DNA of 64,000 nucleotides from Croceimicrobium sp965656185 (GCA_965656185.1 CBFHJH010000001.1:496001-560000), one strand, 5' to 3'. Shown: positions 17,917 through 27,886, numbered from the stretch's first letter. Notes: a model not told the origin generated them from the sequence alone. Numbers and translations are program-made.

Positions 17917-18873
17917 CTAAAGGCTAATGACTAATTTGCCTTTTAAACTCCCTCTTTCTAATTTTCGCATCGCCTCTGGTACATCGTCTAAGCTGTATCT
18001 TGCTTCGATCACCGCCTTTAGACTACCTTCTTCTGCCCATTGCGCAAGGCTTTGCAGATCCGGACGGTTGGGTTTAGCCATAAACAGTTTCATTTCTTGG
18101 CCGGCTGTCAATTTATACCACCAAGCTTTTAGAGGAATTGATAAGGCTGCTGCACCGGAAACATAGCGCCCTTTTGGCTCCAATACGGCGCTAATTGCCG
18201 CTAAAGGGTGATTGGCGACCGTATCAAAGATCACCGACCACTTTTTTCCGCTTTGGGTAAAATCGCTTTGGCCATAGTCGATCACCTCATCGGCTCCCAA
18301 GGCCAAGGCTTGTTCTGTCTTAGAAGCGCTGCAAACGGCCGTTACTCGAGCACCAAGGATCTTCGCAATTTGAATCGCATAAGAACCTACCCCGCCAGAA
18401 GCACCATTGATAAGCAGCTCGTCGCCTGGTTTAATTTGCGCTTTATCCCTCAGACCTTGCAAAGCGGTTACCGCCGCGAGTGGCAAGGCTGCTGCCTCTT
18501 CAAAACTTATCTCTGATGGTTTATTGGCCAGCGCCGATTCTGGTGCCTTTAAATACTCGGCCCAAGCGCCAAAACCATCACCGGAGAGGTCTCCGTAAAC
18601 CTCATCACCAATTTTAAATTGACTAACCTCAGTCCCTATCTGTTCTACTATGCCAGCAACATCCGCTCCTAGCACCTTAAACTTAGGTTTAGGAAAGCCC
18701 GCTGTAAATCGCACCGGAAAAGGATTACCGGTCATCATGTGCCAGTCGGCCTTATTTAAAGAAGAGGCCAAAACCTTAACTAAAACTTCTTTGGCGCCAA
18801 TTTCAGGTTTAGGGCTTTCTACCAATTCCAAACTTGAACTATCGCCGTATACTGCTCGTTGAATCGCTTTCAT
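17917..18873 (-). CDS. NAD(P)-dependent medium-chain dehydrogenase/reductase
   Basis: A 318-residue zinc-independent MDR enzyme of the quinone-oxidoreductase type. The N-terminal GroES-like part has VLVKVLASSLNKADWHMMTG and the Rossmann part has the NAD(P) loop GASGGVGSYAIQIAKILGA near 157. No cysteine zinc ligands are present. Expected to reduce quinones or enones using NADPH; substrate unknown. It begins one base below the stop of the DUF4386 gene upstream, so the two form an operon, a pairing seen in other Bacteroidota and often next to an AraC regulator as here. Confidence 0.88.
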   Translation of the reverse strand: MKAIQRAVYGDSSSLELVESPKPEIGAKEVLVKVLASSLNKADWHMMTGNPFPVRFTAGFPKPKFKVLGADVAGIVEQIGTEVSQFKIGDEVYGDLSGDGFGAWAEYLKAPESALANKPSEISFEEAAALPLAAVTALQGLRDKAQIKPGDELLINGASGGVGSYAIQIAKILGARVTAVCSASKTEQALALGADEVIDYGQSDFTQSGKKWSVIFDTVANHPLAAISAVLEPKGRYVSGAAALSIPLKAWWYKLTAGQEMKLFMAKPNRPDLQSLAQWAEEGSLKAVIEARYSLDDVPEAMRKLERGSLKGKLVISL

Positions 18874-18874
18874 C

Positions 18875-19594
18875 TTAGGCTTGCTTTAATTGTTCCTTAT
18901 ATGATTTGCTGGCCCCGCTTATTAAGAGATAAAAGGTTAAACCCACCTCCCCTATAGCGGCAGAAACCCCTACGATAAGCGCCAAACTACCTTCATGGCC
19001 CGGTACATTGAAATTCCCAAAACTCTCCATGAGATAGCCTAAGGCCGAGCCCAATAAAAAGCCACCAAAAAGTTCAGGCACCACTTTAGAGCGGTAGATC
19101 TGTATGCCCAAGAGAAACAAATGCAAGCCAAAAAATGCCCCGGCAATCAAGTAGCCATAGCGATGCGCTTCGGTGAACATAAGGCTGAGACTTTCGAGCT
19201 GTGCCTCATTAAAAACAGCCCCTAAACTTGAGTCTTGCAAAACTTGATAGCTCAAATAGTGGTTCAACAAATTTAAACTGGCAATGGCCGGATGGGCCAG
19301 CAAACGCAGGGCAGCTGAAATTAAAGCCAAATTTTTATTGAAGGGTTTAAAAACCTGGTACAGCATAACCGAAATAACAGCATCCAGGATAAACGCGAGC
19401 AGGTCGGTGCTTAAACCTAATCGATACAAATCGATTTGATCTAAGATATTGCTTGCAGTTTGTCCGGCATCACCGGGACTAATGATAGCTCCTCGCACAT
19501 AACCCTGACTAAAGCCAGCTAAGATGATTACCATTAGGTAAAAGCCCCCCAACAATCTGAGGTAATTAACACTTTTCATAGTACTTGATCTCAT
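18875..19594 (-). CDS. DUF4386-family membrane protein
   Basis: A 239-residue protein with about six membrane segments, matching DUF4386 (opening NYLRLLGGFYLMVIILAGF, later AHRYGYLIAGAFFGLHLFLLG). A second ATG at 19579 lies closer to where family members start and may be the true start. Co-directional and nearly contiguous with the oxidoreductase below and a 64-codon frame above. Function unknown. Confidence 0.85.
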   Translation of the reverse strand: MRSSTMKSVNYLRLLGGFYLMVIILAGFSQGYVRGAIISPGDAGQTASNILDQIDLYRLGLSTDLLAFILDAVISVMLYQVFKPFNKNLALISAALRLLAHPAIASLNLLNHYLSYQVLQDSSLGAVFNEAQLESLSLMFTEAHRYGYLIAGAFFGLHLFLLGIQIYRSKVVPELFGGFLLGSALGYLMESFGNFNVPGHEGSLALIVGVSAAIGEVGLTFYLLISGASKSYKEQLKQA

Positions 19595-19605
19595 GTGATT
19601 TAATT

Positions 19606-19800
19606 TTAGATCACAGGGAAATGACCCTGTTTGCGGACCAAGGGTTGCTTCAGTTCTAAAACTTTCCTCGTTTGAAAGCGATTTGAGCTTTTGCTTGCTC
19701 TACTTTCTGGACTGTTTTCCTCGAACAGCCTATTGGCATTTAAAGGAAAAAGGAAAAGCAAGAGGGCACTTAAAGAAATGAGGTACAGCTTAGTCTGCAT
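19606..19800 (-). CDS. Small putative exported peptide
   Basis: A 64-codon frame with a good hydrophobic signal-like start (MQTKLYLISLSALLLFLFP) and a basic, low-complexity remainder. It ends 11 bp above the DUF4386 gene, so it could be the first gene of that operon or a chance frame. No homologue recognised. Confidence 0.35.
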   Translation of the reverse strand: MQTKLYLISLSALLLFLFPLNANRLFEENSPESRASKSSNRFQTRKVLELKQPLVRKQGHFPVI

Positions 19801-19889
19801 CGTTTAACAATTATTTACGAGAACAAAGATGCTAGAGCTGAAGGCCAATTATTTGACCTTAAATGACAATTAACTGACCCTTTGGGCCA

Positions 19890-20876
19890 TTACCTATTTT
19901 CTTTCCGATACTGAGAGGGCGCTTTACCGGTCCAGCGCTTAAAGGCTCGGTTAAAGGCAGATTGTTCCGAAAAACCGGTAAGAAATGTTATTTCACTCAG
20001 GCTTTTGGAGCTGTGTTCTAGGTAATAGATGGCGCTTTGCGATTGTATCTCTTGCACTAGCTCGCGAAAGCTATGCCCTTTATCTGCTAAACGACGTTTT
20101 AGAGTTCGCGGCGATAATTTTACTTGCTCCGCTAATTCCGTTAAGCTAGGTATTCCAGAAGGTAGCGACTCTTTGACCAATTGGTGCATGGCCTTGAGCA
20201 AGGGATCTTGATCTCCGATCTTGGAGGCTTCTTCCTGCATGCGGTCTACCAGGTAGGACTGTAAATGTTGATCGGCCTTTAGGGTAGAATGGTCCAAATC
20301 CTTGAGCGCAAAGATCAAGCGATTCTCCTTGGCTCCAAAAATAACCGGAGCTTGGAAAAATTCCTCAAAAGTGGCGAGATGACTTTCATCGTGTTGAAAT
20401 TCGACTCGAATGGGTTTGATGTCTTTAGCGGTCACTTCCTTGAGGATGTTAATCAACATTACAAAGCTGGTTTCATTGGCCATCTCCTCGCCTCTCCTGC
20501 CGGCGGGCCGCTCTATAGCAATATGTAACTTGGCATCGGCCTCTTGCAAATGGGCCGAACCATAATCGGTAACCAGAACCATAAAACGCTGTAAACGCTG
20601 AAAAATATCCTTGGCCTTGATGCAGGTCCGCCAAGCTAAACCCAGGGTGCCATAGTCTTCCGAAAACAACTGCATTCCTTGGCGCACCGGAAAGCCTGGA
20701 TCTAGTAAACGATCGGCCGCCTCATAGACACTTAGTAAATGTTGAAACGATAAATAGCTTTGGTCTTCCTTCCAATCGGCCGCCGCATCGATAGCTTCTA
20801 GCAATTTAGGTTCTAAGCCCTCGGCTAAAGCTAAACGCTTTGCTTTCTGATAAATGGTGGCCGCTACGAAATACAT
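19890..20876 (-). CDS. AraC-family transcriptional regulator
   Basis: A 328-residue regulator. Residues 1-220 match the arabinose-binding-like sensor domain of the OruR/ArgR-like group (YGTLGLAWRTCIKAKDIFQRLQRF). The C-terminal 100 residues carry two HTH motifs: LTELAEQVKLSPRTLKRRLADKGHSF and ITFLTGFSEQSAFNRAFKRW, followed by the AraC signature end GKAPSQYRK. It lies above the DUF4386/oxidoreductase pair in the same direction with 89 bp between, and probably controls it; that target is inferred from position. Confidence 0.88.
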   Translation of the reverse strand: MYFVAATIYQKAKRLALAEGLEPKLLEAIDAAADWKEDQSYLSFQHLLSVYEAADRLLDPGFPVRQGMQLFSEDYGTLGLAWRTCIKAKDIFQRLQRFMVLVTDYGSAHLQEADAKLHIAIERPAGRRGEEMANETSFVMLINILKEVTAKDIKPIRVEFQHDESHLATFEEFFQAPVIFGAKENRLIFALKDLDHSTLKADQHLQSYLVDRMQEEASKIGDQDPLLKAMHQLVKESLPSGIPSLTELAEQVKLSPRTLKRRLADKGHSFRELVQEIQSQSAIYYLEHSSKSLSEITFLTGFSEQSAFNRAFKRWTGKAPSQYRKENR

Positions 20877-20938
20877 AGCACAAAGATAGACTTGTTCGTC
20901 AATCGCACGCTTAAACCGATAATGGGCTAAAAGCGATA

Positions 20939-21913
20939 TCAGTAGGCCAATCGTAAAAGGTAATCGTTAAAGTAATTGCGCTGATCACTAAAAACGGCGT
21001 CAATCGCTAGGCCACTGCCTCGTAAAATGCGCTCTAATCCGGCTCGATCGTATTTTCGTGAAATCTCAGTAAGAATAGGCTCTCCTTTGGTAAAGAAATA
21101 AGGCTCTTGCTGAGGACCGATCTTTACCCATTGATCTTTCTTCGACACGAGATAACTACGGGCAATACCTTCCTCTTCGCTGTATGTAGGCTTGTGTTCG
21201 AATTGATCGATGTCAAAATCTCCCTCTAACTCGCGATTGATCCGACGCAAGAGGTTAAGGTTGAACTCGGCGGTTATTCCTTGGGCATCGTTGTATGCTG
21301 GTAGCACCACTTCTTCCTCCTTGATACGATCTAGACCGATCAGGAAACGATCTCTTGGTTTCATTTCATCCGACAAAGCTTTCAAGAAACGTTGCGCCCT
21401 TTCATCGGGCATATTACCTAAGGTAGAGCCAAGGAAAAGAATCAGTTTTGGAATGTTTTCATCCTTGATCTCGTGTAGTATTGTAAAAAACTGCCCTTGC
21501 AATGGCTCGATCTTAAGATTAGGGAGCTCCTTTTTTAATCTCGCCGACATCTGATCCAATACATTCTGAGAAATGTCAATAGGTCGGTAAGTGAAATTAA
21601 GCCCGCGATCCAAAAGCTCCTTCAATAAATAAACCGTTTTATGTCCGTCGCCTGCCCCTAATTCGATCAGCTCAAAAGCTTCTTTTTCATTCATTTTGGC
21701 AGCATCTATTATGGCGCCAGATTGTTCCGAGAGTATTTCTTTTTCGGCATCCGTAGGATAGTACTCCGGACTCTGAGTAATCGCCACGAATAAATCATCG
21801 CCTTTGGCATCGTAAAAATATTTGGAGGGCAATCGTTTAGGTTCTTCCCCTAAACCATCTAAAACTTCTTTTAAAAACCCAGAATTGAGGGTGTTTTTGG
21901 CTGTATTTGACAT
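20939..21913 (-). CDS. egtD: EgtD-like L-histidine N-alpha-methyltransferase
   Basis: A 324-residue SAM-dependent methyltransferase of the EgtD/DUF2260 family. Visible motifs are PSKYFYDAKGDDLFVAITQSPEYYPT at the N terminus, the SAM loop ELGAGDGHKT, LFLGSTLGNM and YNDAQGITAEFNLNLL. EgtD trimethylates histidine to hercynine in ergothioneine synthesis. The usual partner EgtB (DinB/FGE sulfoxide synthase) is not in the window: the neighbours are an AraC gene and a surface protein on the other strand. The product may therefore be hercynine, or EgtB lies elsewhere. Confidence 0.87.
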   Translation of the reverse strand: MSNTAKNTLNSGFLKEVLDGLGEEPKRLPSKYFYDAKGDDLFVAITQSPEYYPTDAEKEILSEQSGAIIDAAKMNEKEAFELIELGAGDGHKTVYLLKELLDRGLNFTYRPIDISQNVLDQMSARLKKELPNLKIEPLQGQFFTILHEIKDENIPKLILFLGSTLGNMPDERAQRFLKALSDEMKPRDRFLIGLDRIKEEEVVLPAYNDAQGITAEFNLNLLRRINRELEGDFDIDQFEHKPTYSEEEGIARSYLVSKKDQWVKIGPQQEPYFFTKGEPILTEISRKYDRAGLERILRGSGLAIDAVFSDQRNYFNDYLLRLAY

Positions 21914-22105
21914 ATGCGATAAGGTAAGGCAAATCGTATAGAATCTCTAGAAGAAGCTTAAAGAATAGCTATCCAGCTAGGAAAATCAATCAAAAGCAGG
22001 AGCAACCCTCAAGTTCTGCTCCGTCTATAAATAAAGGCCATTTTCTTTTCTGCAGAAAGGAGTGCCAGCAGAGAGTCTGTTGGATAAACCAATTAAATCT
22101 TAATT

Positions 22106-24333
22106 ATGAAGATCTACACTCCTTTTAGATTCAGCTTGGTGTATGCCATGCTTTTCTTTACTTTTTCCATATTAGCGCAAAGCGAAACTGCCATTATAAG
22201 AGGTACAGTGACCGACGCTTCCACTCAAGAGGCCATTCCCTTTGCGAATGTGGTACTCAAAAACTCAGCGAACTATGTAGTGGCAGGGGCCACGACCGAT
22301 CTGGATGGAAATTTCACCATTGACCAGATCAGCCCAGGACCCTATAAACTTAAAGTAAGCTTTGTGGGCTATGCAAGCATCGTGATGGACAGTATCGTCT
22401 TAACAGCCGGTGAATGCGAAGAACTGAAGCTTGCGCTAAAAGAAGAGAGCCATACAATTCAGGAGGTTGCCATTGTCTATCAGGCTCCCATGGTAGATAA
22501 AACTAAGTCCTCCCAGGTGAGCACTACAAGTATCCATCATATGGCGGTGCGCGATATAAGCTCAACCGCCGCCCAAAGTGCGGGTGTTACCACTCTTGGC
22601 GAAAGTTCCATTCGCAGTGCGCGTAGTGGAGGACAGGTGTATTTTATCAATGGGGTTAAAGTACGAGGGTCCATCAAGGTTCCACAAGCGGCCATTGCCC
22701 AAAGTGAAGTGATCAGCGGTGGAACCCCAGCTAGCCTTCCCACTCCGGAGATAGCACCAGAAGCATCGCCCGAAAAACAAGGTGCTGATCTGCACTTGCC
22801 CGAGAATAAGACGCTTAACTTCTCCAGTGAAGCAGGCCAATGGGAATTAGTACCTAATCCACCACGGGAATCGCCTAGTGAGCATTTTGACGGCGAAAAC
22901 TATAAGCAAATACCAGAGAATGAATTCCTGGGTGCCTTGTATCAACCCCTTTCAACTTTCGGCGCCGACGTAGATGTTGCATCCTACGCCAATGTAAGAC
23001 GGATGTTGAAGGAAGGTTACTGGCCTCATCCCGATGCCGTTCGCTTGGAAGAATTGATCAACTACTTTAGCTACGATCTCCACGGTNNNNNNNNNNTAAA
23101 CCCGGCGATCCCTTTGGCCTAACTATCGATCAACGTCCTTGTGACTGGAACCAAAAACATCAATTATTGCGCATCGGTTTACAGACCAATAAAGTGCCAA
23201 ACAAAGAATTAGCACCCAGTAATTTGGTATTTCTCATCGATGTTAGTGGCAGTATGGGGAGTGCTGATAAATTACCGCTTTTGCAGAGTGCCTTGCGCAT
23301 TTTGGTGAAGAACCTCAGGGAGGAAGATCGAGTAGCCATAGTGGTTTACGCTTCAGCGAGCGGTTTGGTCCTGGAGTCCACTCTTGCCGGGGATAAGAAC
23401 AAGATCTTAGAAGCGATCGATCAGTTGCAAGCCGGGGGCTCTACCGCCGGAGGAGCCGGTATAAAATTAGCTTACAAAACAGCACGGAAACACTTCGACC
23501 AGGCTTTCAACAACCGTGTGATATTGGCCACCGATGGCGACTTCAATGTGGGGGTGACTTCTGAGGAAGGGTTGATCGAATTGATCGAAAAAGAGCGTGA
23601 AGACGGTATTTTCCTCAGCGTCTTAGGCTTTGGCACCGGCAACTATCAAGACGCCAAAATGGAGCAATTAGCCGATCACGGCAATGGTAATTATGCCTAT
23701 ATCGATGGACTGTTGGAAGCACGCAAGGTTCTTGCCGAAGAAATGGGCGCTAACCTTCACGTGGTAGCGAAAGACACCAAATTTCAAATCGAATTCAACC
23801 CCAAACAAGTGGCGGCCTACCGTCTCATTGGTTATGAAAACCGCTTGTTAGCCGCAAAGGACTTTGATGATGATAGCAAAGATGCTGGTGATATTGGGGC
23901 AGGTCACTCCCTAACCGTAGTGTATGAAATTATTCCACGCGGCATAATGCCAGACTCGCTCTGGGAATCTGAGGCTCCCTTGCGCTATCAAGACCAAAGT
24001 CTAAAAGAACAGGCCTATGGCGATGAAATAGCTCTGCTAAAAATTCGCTACAAGGATCCGAAGGGCAAAAAGAGTAAGCTTTCCATTCACCCCATTAAGG
24101 CCCGCAGCAGTGAGGATGGCGACTTTGCCTTTCTTTCGGCCGTGATCCAATACGGGTTGATCCTGCGCAGAAGCGAATTTGCTGGTGAAGCCAGTTTGGA
24201 TGAGGCTATCAAATTGGCCCAGGCAAATTTAGGGGAAGACCCACATGGCTATCGCCGTGAATTTGTGAAGCTATGTAAACTGGCCAAAGACCTCGAACCT
24301 GAAGAACAAGACCAGCGCATTGGCAGCCGCTAA
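22106..24333 (+). CDS. von Willebrand A surface protein with carboxypeptidase-like domain, split by assembly gap
   Basis: Two frames (22106-23086 and 23098-24333) are halves of one gene, broken by a 10-N gap at 23087-23096. Order: signal peptide, carboxypeptidase-D-like beta domain (ETAIIRGTVTDASTQEAIPF...), a TonB-plug-like stretch (GGQVYFINGVKVRGS then VISGGTPA), a proline-rich linker, the N-terminal YfbK-type domain (TFGADVDVASYANVRRML), and after the gap the vWA domain with a full MIDAS (IDVSGSMGS) followed by a YfbK-type C-terminal part. The right half is in frame +1 relative to the left; a true gap length of 2 modulo 3 restores one frame, so the 10 Ns are a placeholder. Probably exported; function unknown. 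Confidence 0.8.
23087..23096. other. Assembly gap (10 N)
   Basis: Unknown bases inside the vWA gene. The reading frames on the two sides imply that the true length is not 10, since 2 modulo 3 would be needed for continuity. Confidence 0.98.
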
Positions 24334-24348
24334 GCCTGGACGTATTCC

Positions 24349-24386
24349 AAAACAATGCCTACCTTTAAAGGGTGGGCATTGTTTTT
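24349..24386 (+). terminator. Rho-independent terminator
   Basis: The stem AAAACAATGCC (24349-24359) pairs with GGCATTGTTTT (24375-24385) and is extended inward by TACC/GGTG pairing, ending in a T run. It directly follows the vWA gene and precedes the ATG at 24403. Confidence 0.75.
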
Positions 24387-24402
24387 ACTCTAATTCCAAG
24401 CG

Positions 24403-25494
24403 ATGAAATTATTTGGTTACCTCACTTTTACCATTTGCTTTCCCCTGATTGTGTTAGCACAGTCTGATTTGCTTCTTGAAGGCAGCCAAGGACAAAAATT
24501 AAAAGCCAGTGATTTAAGCCATAAGGTCGATAGTCTTAGGGAAGCTTTGGGTGTCCCGGCCCTTTCCATTGCCCTCATTAATCAGAAGAAATTGGTCTAT
24601 CACCAACAATTCGGCTACACCAACCAAGCTACCAAAGAACCGGTCCAATCTCAAAGTATTTATGAAGCTGCCTCCTTATCTAAACCGCTCTTTGCCTTTT
24701 GGGTCCTGCAACAGGCAGAAAAAGGTCTGATCGACCTCGAAAGGCCTCTGCATCAATACCTGCCACACCCCAACCTAGTCCCCGAGGACTATAAGACATA
24801 TCAAAACCTAAATGCCCGTATGGTCCTATCTCACCGTAGCGGCTTTCCAAATCATGCCTACGGACAGCCTATAAAACTGAGCTTTAAACCGGATAGTGCT
24901 TTCGCCTATTCTGGTGAAGCTTACCAGTATTTAGCTATGGTAATGAGCCATTTACTCAAACTGGACTCTCTCTACGTCTTAAACCAGAAGCTCAAGCATG
25001 ATATTTTTGAGCCTCTGGCCATGCATACTAGCTCTTACCTCTGGGAAAGTGCTTACGAAGAACTTAAGGTCTACGGCCACGACTCTACCCCAGTTTGGCG
25101 AGGGCCAAGCAATAGTTATTGGGGCAAAAGGTATTTCTCCGCCTACTCCAGTTTACATAGTAATGCCGAGGAATACGCAAAATTCATCATCTATATATTA
25201 GAAGGCCGAGGGCTTAAGAAGGAAAGCTATAACCATATGTTTCATGAGCACACCCAATTTTCTGAGGATAACCCACTAAAGCAGCAAATTGGTCAAACCG
25301 GCTGGGGTCTAGGCTTTGCTCAAAAAAAGCAGGCAAGCTACACCACACATTTTCACACTGGAAACAACCATCAATTTCAATCCTATGCCATGTTCATTCC
25401 AGAAAAGGAATACGGCCTTGTACTATTTACGAACTGCGGAAAAATGATCGCCTTGATCCAAGGTCTAACCGCCATCTTAGGGCCGCAGATCTAA
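24403..25494 (+). CDS. Exported serine hydrolase, class C beta-lactamase family
   Basis: A 363-residue protein with a signal peptide (MKLFGYLTFTICFPLIVLAQ). Catalytic motifs of the beta-lactamase/PBP fold: SLSK at 91-94, the YxN-like YSGEAY near 169, and HTG near 319 in place of KTG. Such proteins act on peptidoglycan peptides, esters or antibiotics; the substrate cannot be told here. It stands alone between terminator 24349-24386 and a convergent receiver gene whose stop overlaps its own by 4 bp. Confidence 0.88.
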   Translation: MKLFGYLTFTICFPLIVLAQSDLLLEGSQGQKLKASDLSHKVDSLREALGVPALSIALINQKKLVYHQQFGYTNQATKEPVQSQSIYEAASLSKPLFAFWVLQQAEKGLIDLERPLHQYLPHPNLVPEDYKTYQNLNARMVLSHRSGFPNHAYGQPIKLSFKPDSAFAYSGEAYQYLAMVMSHLLKLDSLYVLNQKLKHDIFEPLAMHTSSYLWESAYEELKVYGHDSTPVWRGPSNSYWGKRYFSAYSSLHSNAEEYAKFIIYILEGRGLKKESYNHMFHEHTQFSEDNPLKQQIGQTGWGLGFAQKKQASYTTHFHTGNNHQFQSYAMFIPEKEYGLVLFTNCGKMIALIQGLTAILGPQI

Positions 25495-25889
25495 TCCTTT
25501 CTCTCAGCTTCTGCCAAAATTTGCCTTAAGACCTCTTGGGAGATAGGTTTTACAATATAGCCAGCAACCGAAGCAAAGGTTTTACTTCGTTCTACATCAA
25601 CTGGATTGGTAGAGCTCGATACTACATAGAGCTTCGCCGACAAGGCTGGTCTTTCAAGGTACATAGGCTCGAATGCTTCCAAGAACTGCCAACCATCCAT
25701 CACCGGCATATTGATGTCCAGCAGGATCAAATCCACCATGGTGCAATCCATTTGCTCTATATGACAGTGATTAAGGAGCTCTTGGCCGTTCTCAAAACTT
25801 TGTATATCAAAGCTGACATCAATTTTCTTCAATACTCTCTCGAAGGTGATGCGATAGATCGGATCATCGTCAACTATGATTATCTTCAT
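25491..25889 (-). CDS. Stand-alone response-regulator receiver protein
   Basis: A 132-residue CheY-like receiver. ATG 25889 is preferred because it opens directly on KIIIVDDDP and follows an AAGGAA sequence; the frame is open 20 codons further into the kinase gene. Phospho-acceptor Asp near 57 in LLDINMPVMDGW, Ser/Thr in VVSSST, Lys near 114 in IVKP. It begins 4 bp after the stop of the PAS kinase, so this is a cognate pair. No output domain, so it acts through protein contact or as a relay. Confidence 0.9.
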   Translation of the reverse strand: MKIIIVDDDPIYRITFERVLKKIDVSFDIQSFENGQELLNHCHIEQMDCTMVDLILLDINMPVMDGWQFLEAFEPMYLERPALSAKLYVVSSSTNPVDVERSKTFASVAGYIVKPISQEVLRQILAEAERKD

Positions 25890-25893
25890 TTCC

Positions 25894-27399
25894 TTATGCT
25901 TTTCGAGTGATCTCGCTATTGAAACTAAGCATAAAAGTACTGCCTTCATTCACTTGGCTATTCACTGTAATATTCCCCCCCATAGATTCTACTTGAGTCT
26001 TTACCATGAATAAGCCGACTCCTCGTGCTTGGGGGTTCTTGTGAAAGGTTTTGTGGAATCCAAATATAGACCCGGCATGACGCTTTAGGTCAATGCCCAA
26101 TCCATTATCGCTTACTTCAATGATCAATTCCTCTTCTTGAATAAAACTCCTGACCTCGATCACCGGCTTCCGTTTGGGGTGCCGGTACTTTAAGGCATTA
26201 CTGATCAGGTTTAGGAAAATGCTATCCAAATAAAGTGGCTGCCCGCGTAAGCTTTCCACTTCCAGATCGACCTCAAGACTAGCCTCGGCCGACTTCATCA
26301 AATGCCCTAATCGAACCTTAAGGTTTTCCAGTATAGTGCTTAGAGACACCCACTCTTCCTGCGATCTATGGCTATTTTGAATAACCAGAGCCTCCATTAG
26401 GTGATCTAACGTGTCGTTTAACTTTTCGGTAGAAGTGGCGGCTAACTGTAGCAATTCCTGCAATTCGGCCTGATCCTTTTCTTCTAAAAAGAGATCCTTA
26501 AGCATCATTAAATTGGCCACTGGTGCCCTAAGGTTATGCGAGGCGATATGGGCAAAGTCATTCAATTTTTGATTTTGAATACTGAGCCGTTCGGTGAGCA
26601 TTTGGAGATCTAAATTCCGTTTAAGCAATTCCAGCTCCTTTTCTTTTTGCTTGCTTATATCCTGAAAAACTCCCTGAACCTTAACGATCTTTCCCTCCTC
26701 ATTATAAACTGGCTTACCGATCGCTCGAACCCATATTTCTTTGCCTTGCTTGGTAACCATTTCGAGCTCTATATCGTAAGGAGTGCCTTCTTTAAGGATC
26801 AATGAAAATACCTCATTGATCTTATCTCTAGAATAACCTTCTTTATAAAAGCTTAATCCCTCTTCTGCCTGCAGGTCATAATCGGGCGGCAAGCCACAAA
26901 TTCGTTTGGTGGCCGCGTCATTAAAGGTTTTACCGGTAATTAGGTCATGCTGCCAACTGCCGATCTTAGCTGTTTCTTGCGACTCATGTAAAGTATTGAT
27001 GAGGTCTTGGCGCTCTTGTTGCGCTTGCATCAGCTCAGTTACATCTTGATTAGCCCCCACAATTATTCGATCGCCATCGTCATTGGTTTCGATTTGTATC
27101 GCCGAAGCCTTGATATGCTTTAGATTGCCAGATGGGGTAATGATGCGAAAGGTAAGCTGATACTCACCCTCGGTTTCTACCGCATTACTATAACTTTTAC
27201 GAACTCGGTCTATATCGTCTGGATGAACGATTTGGGCCCATTTTCCAAAATCTACCTCAAAATCACTTTTGGTGATTTCGTAGATCTGAAACATCTCCTC
27301 GTCCCATTCCAAGAGATTTTTGTCGTAGTTATGCTCCCAAATCCCTGTTTTGGTAAGGCTACTTATAAGCTTACTTACTTTCGATTTCCTCATAGACAT
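25894..27399 (-). CDS. PAS-domain histidine kinase, complete
   Basis: A 501-residue cytoplasmic kinase: PAS (10-125), PAS (135-255), short coiled coil, DHp with ASHNLRAPVANL (His near 286), and a full HATPase domain with LNLISNALKYRHP, SDNGLGIDL and RGVGLFMVKTQVESMGG. It is co-transcribed with the receiver below. It contrasts with the large PAS proteins in this window, which lack the ATPase part, and is one of two intact kinases here. Confidence 0.92.
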   Translation of the reverse strand: MSMRKSKVSKLISSLTKTGIWEHNYDKNLLEWDEEMFQIYEITKSDFEVDFGKWAQIVHPDDIDRVRKSYSNAVETEGEYQLTFRIITPSGNLKHIKASAIQIETNDDGDRIIVGANQDVTELMQAQQERQDLINTLHESQETAKIGSWQHDLITGKTFNDAATKRICGLPPDYDLQAEEGLSFYKEGYSRDKINEVFSLILKEGTPYDIELEMVTKQGKEIWVRAIGKPVYNEEGKIVKVQGVFQDISKQKEKELELLKRNLDLQMLTERLSIQNQKLNDFAHIASHNLRAPVANLMMLKDLFLEEKDQAELQELLQLAATSTEKLNDTLDHLMEALVIQNSHRSQEEWVSLSTILENLKVRLGHLMKSAEASLEVDLEVESLRGQPLYLDSIFLNLISNALKYRHPKRKPVIEVRSFIQEEELIIEVSDNGLGIDLKRHAGSIFGFHKTFHKNPQARGVGLFMVKTQVESMGGNITVNSQVNEGSTFMLSFNSEITRKA

Positions 27400-27528
27400 C
27401 GCCCCTGTGTAATAATGCCACCGAAAAGCGATTCTAAATATACGCTATTTAATAGTTCCCCCTTCCTCCAGGCCTTGGCCCAATTAGTTTACTCACCTCA
27501 AGCGCCTAAATTTTCCTTAGCTTTAAAA

Positions 27529-27798
27529 ATGAATTTGAAGCTGCTCACTTTTTGCAACTATTTCGTAGTGGCTTGGGTCGCCTTTTTGCATTTGATCAAC
27601 CACTTCGATTGGGAGGTTCCGGGCTTTGCCTTTTTCCATGAGCTACTGAGTATTCCAATACTATTAGCCATGCCCTTCTTATTGATCTTTAGTCTTATCT
27701 CTTACTATCGTTCGAGTAGCAAGCCATTCTTCAGTTTAACTAGCCTTATATTATTAGGGACTATTTTGATTTACGTACTCCTGAGCTTTTTGCCCTAA
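27529..27798 (+). CDS. Small membrane protein
   Basis: An 89-residue protein with three hydrophobic segments (FVVAWVAFLHLI, LLSIPILLAMPFLLIFSLI, LTSLILLGTILIYVLLSFL). ATG 27529 is preferred because the longer frame upstream overlaps the divergent kinase gene and has no membrane character. No family recognised. Confidence 0.6.
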   Translation: MNLKLLTFCNYFVVAWVAFLHLINHFDWEVPGFAFFHELLSIPILLAMPFLLIFSLISYYRSSSKPFFSLTSLILLGTILIYVLLSFLP

Positions 27799-27839
27799 AT
27801 AAAGCACCTTACCCTTATTTACCGTGTCCTTTTTGGCTT

Positions 27840-27847
27840 TATCTTTG
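27840..27847 (+). promoter_or_regulatory. Bacteroidota -7 box
   Basis: TATCTTTG matches TAnnTTTG exactly, 39 bp above the ATG at 27887. No clear -33 TTTG is seen. Confidence 0.45.
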
Positions 27848-27886
27848 AAATAGGCTTCGTTATAGCCTATAAACCAATTTATTAGA

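Noticed and set aside
27223..27528. Upstream extension of the small membrane protein
   Set aside because: Lies opposite the kinase coding region and lacks hydrophobic character; ATG 27529 is a natural start.
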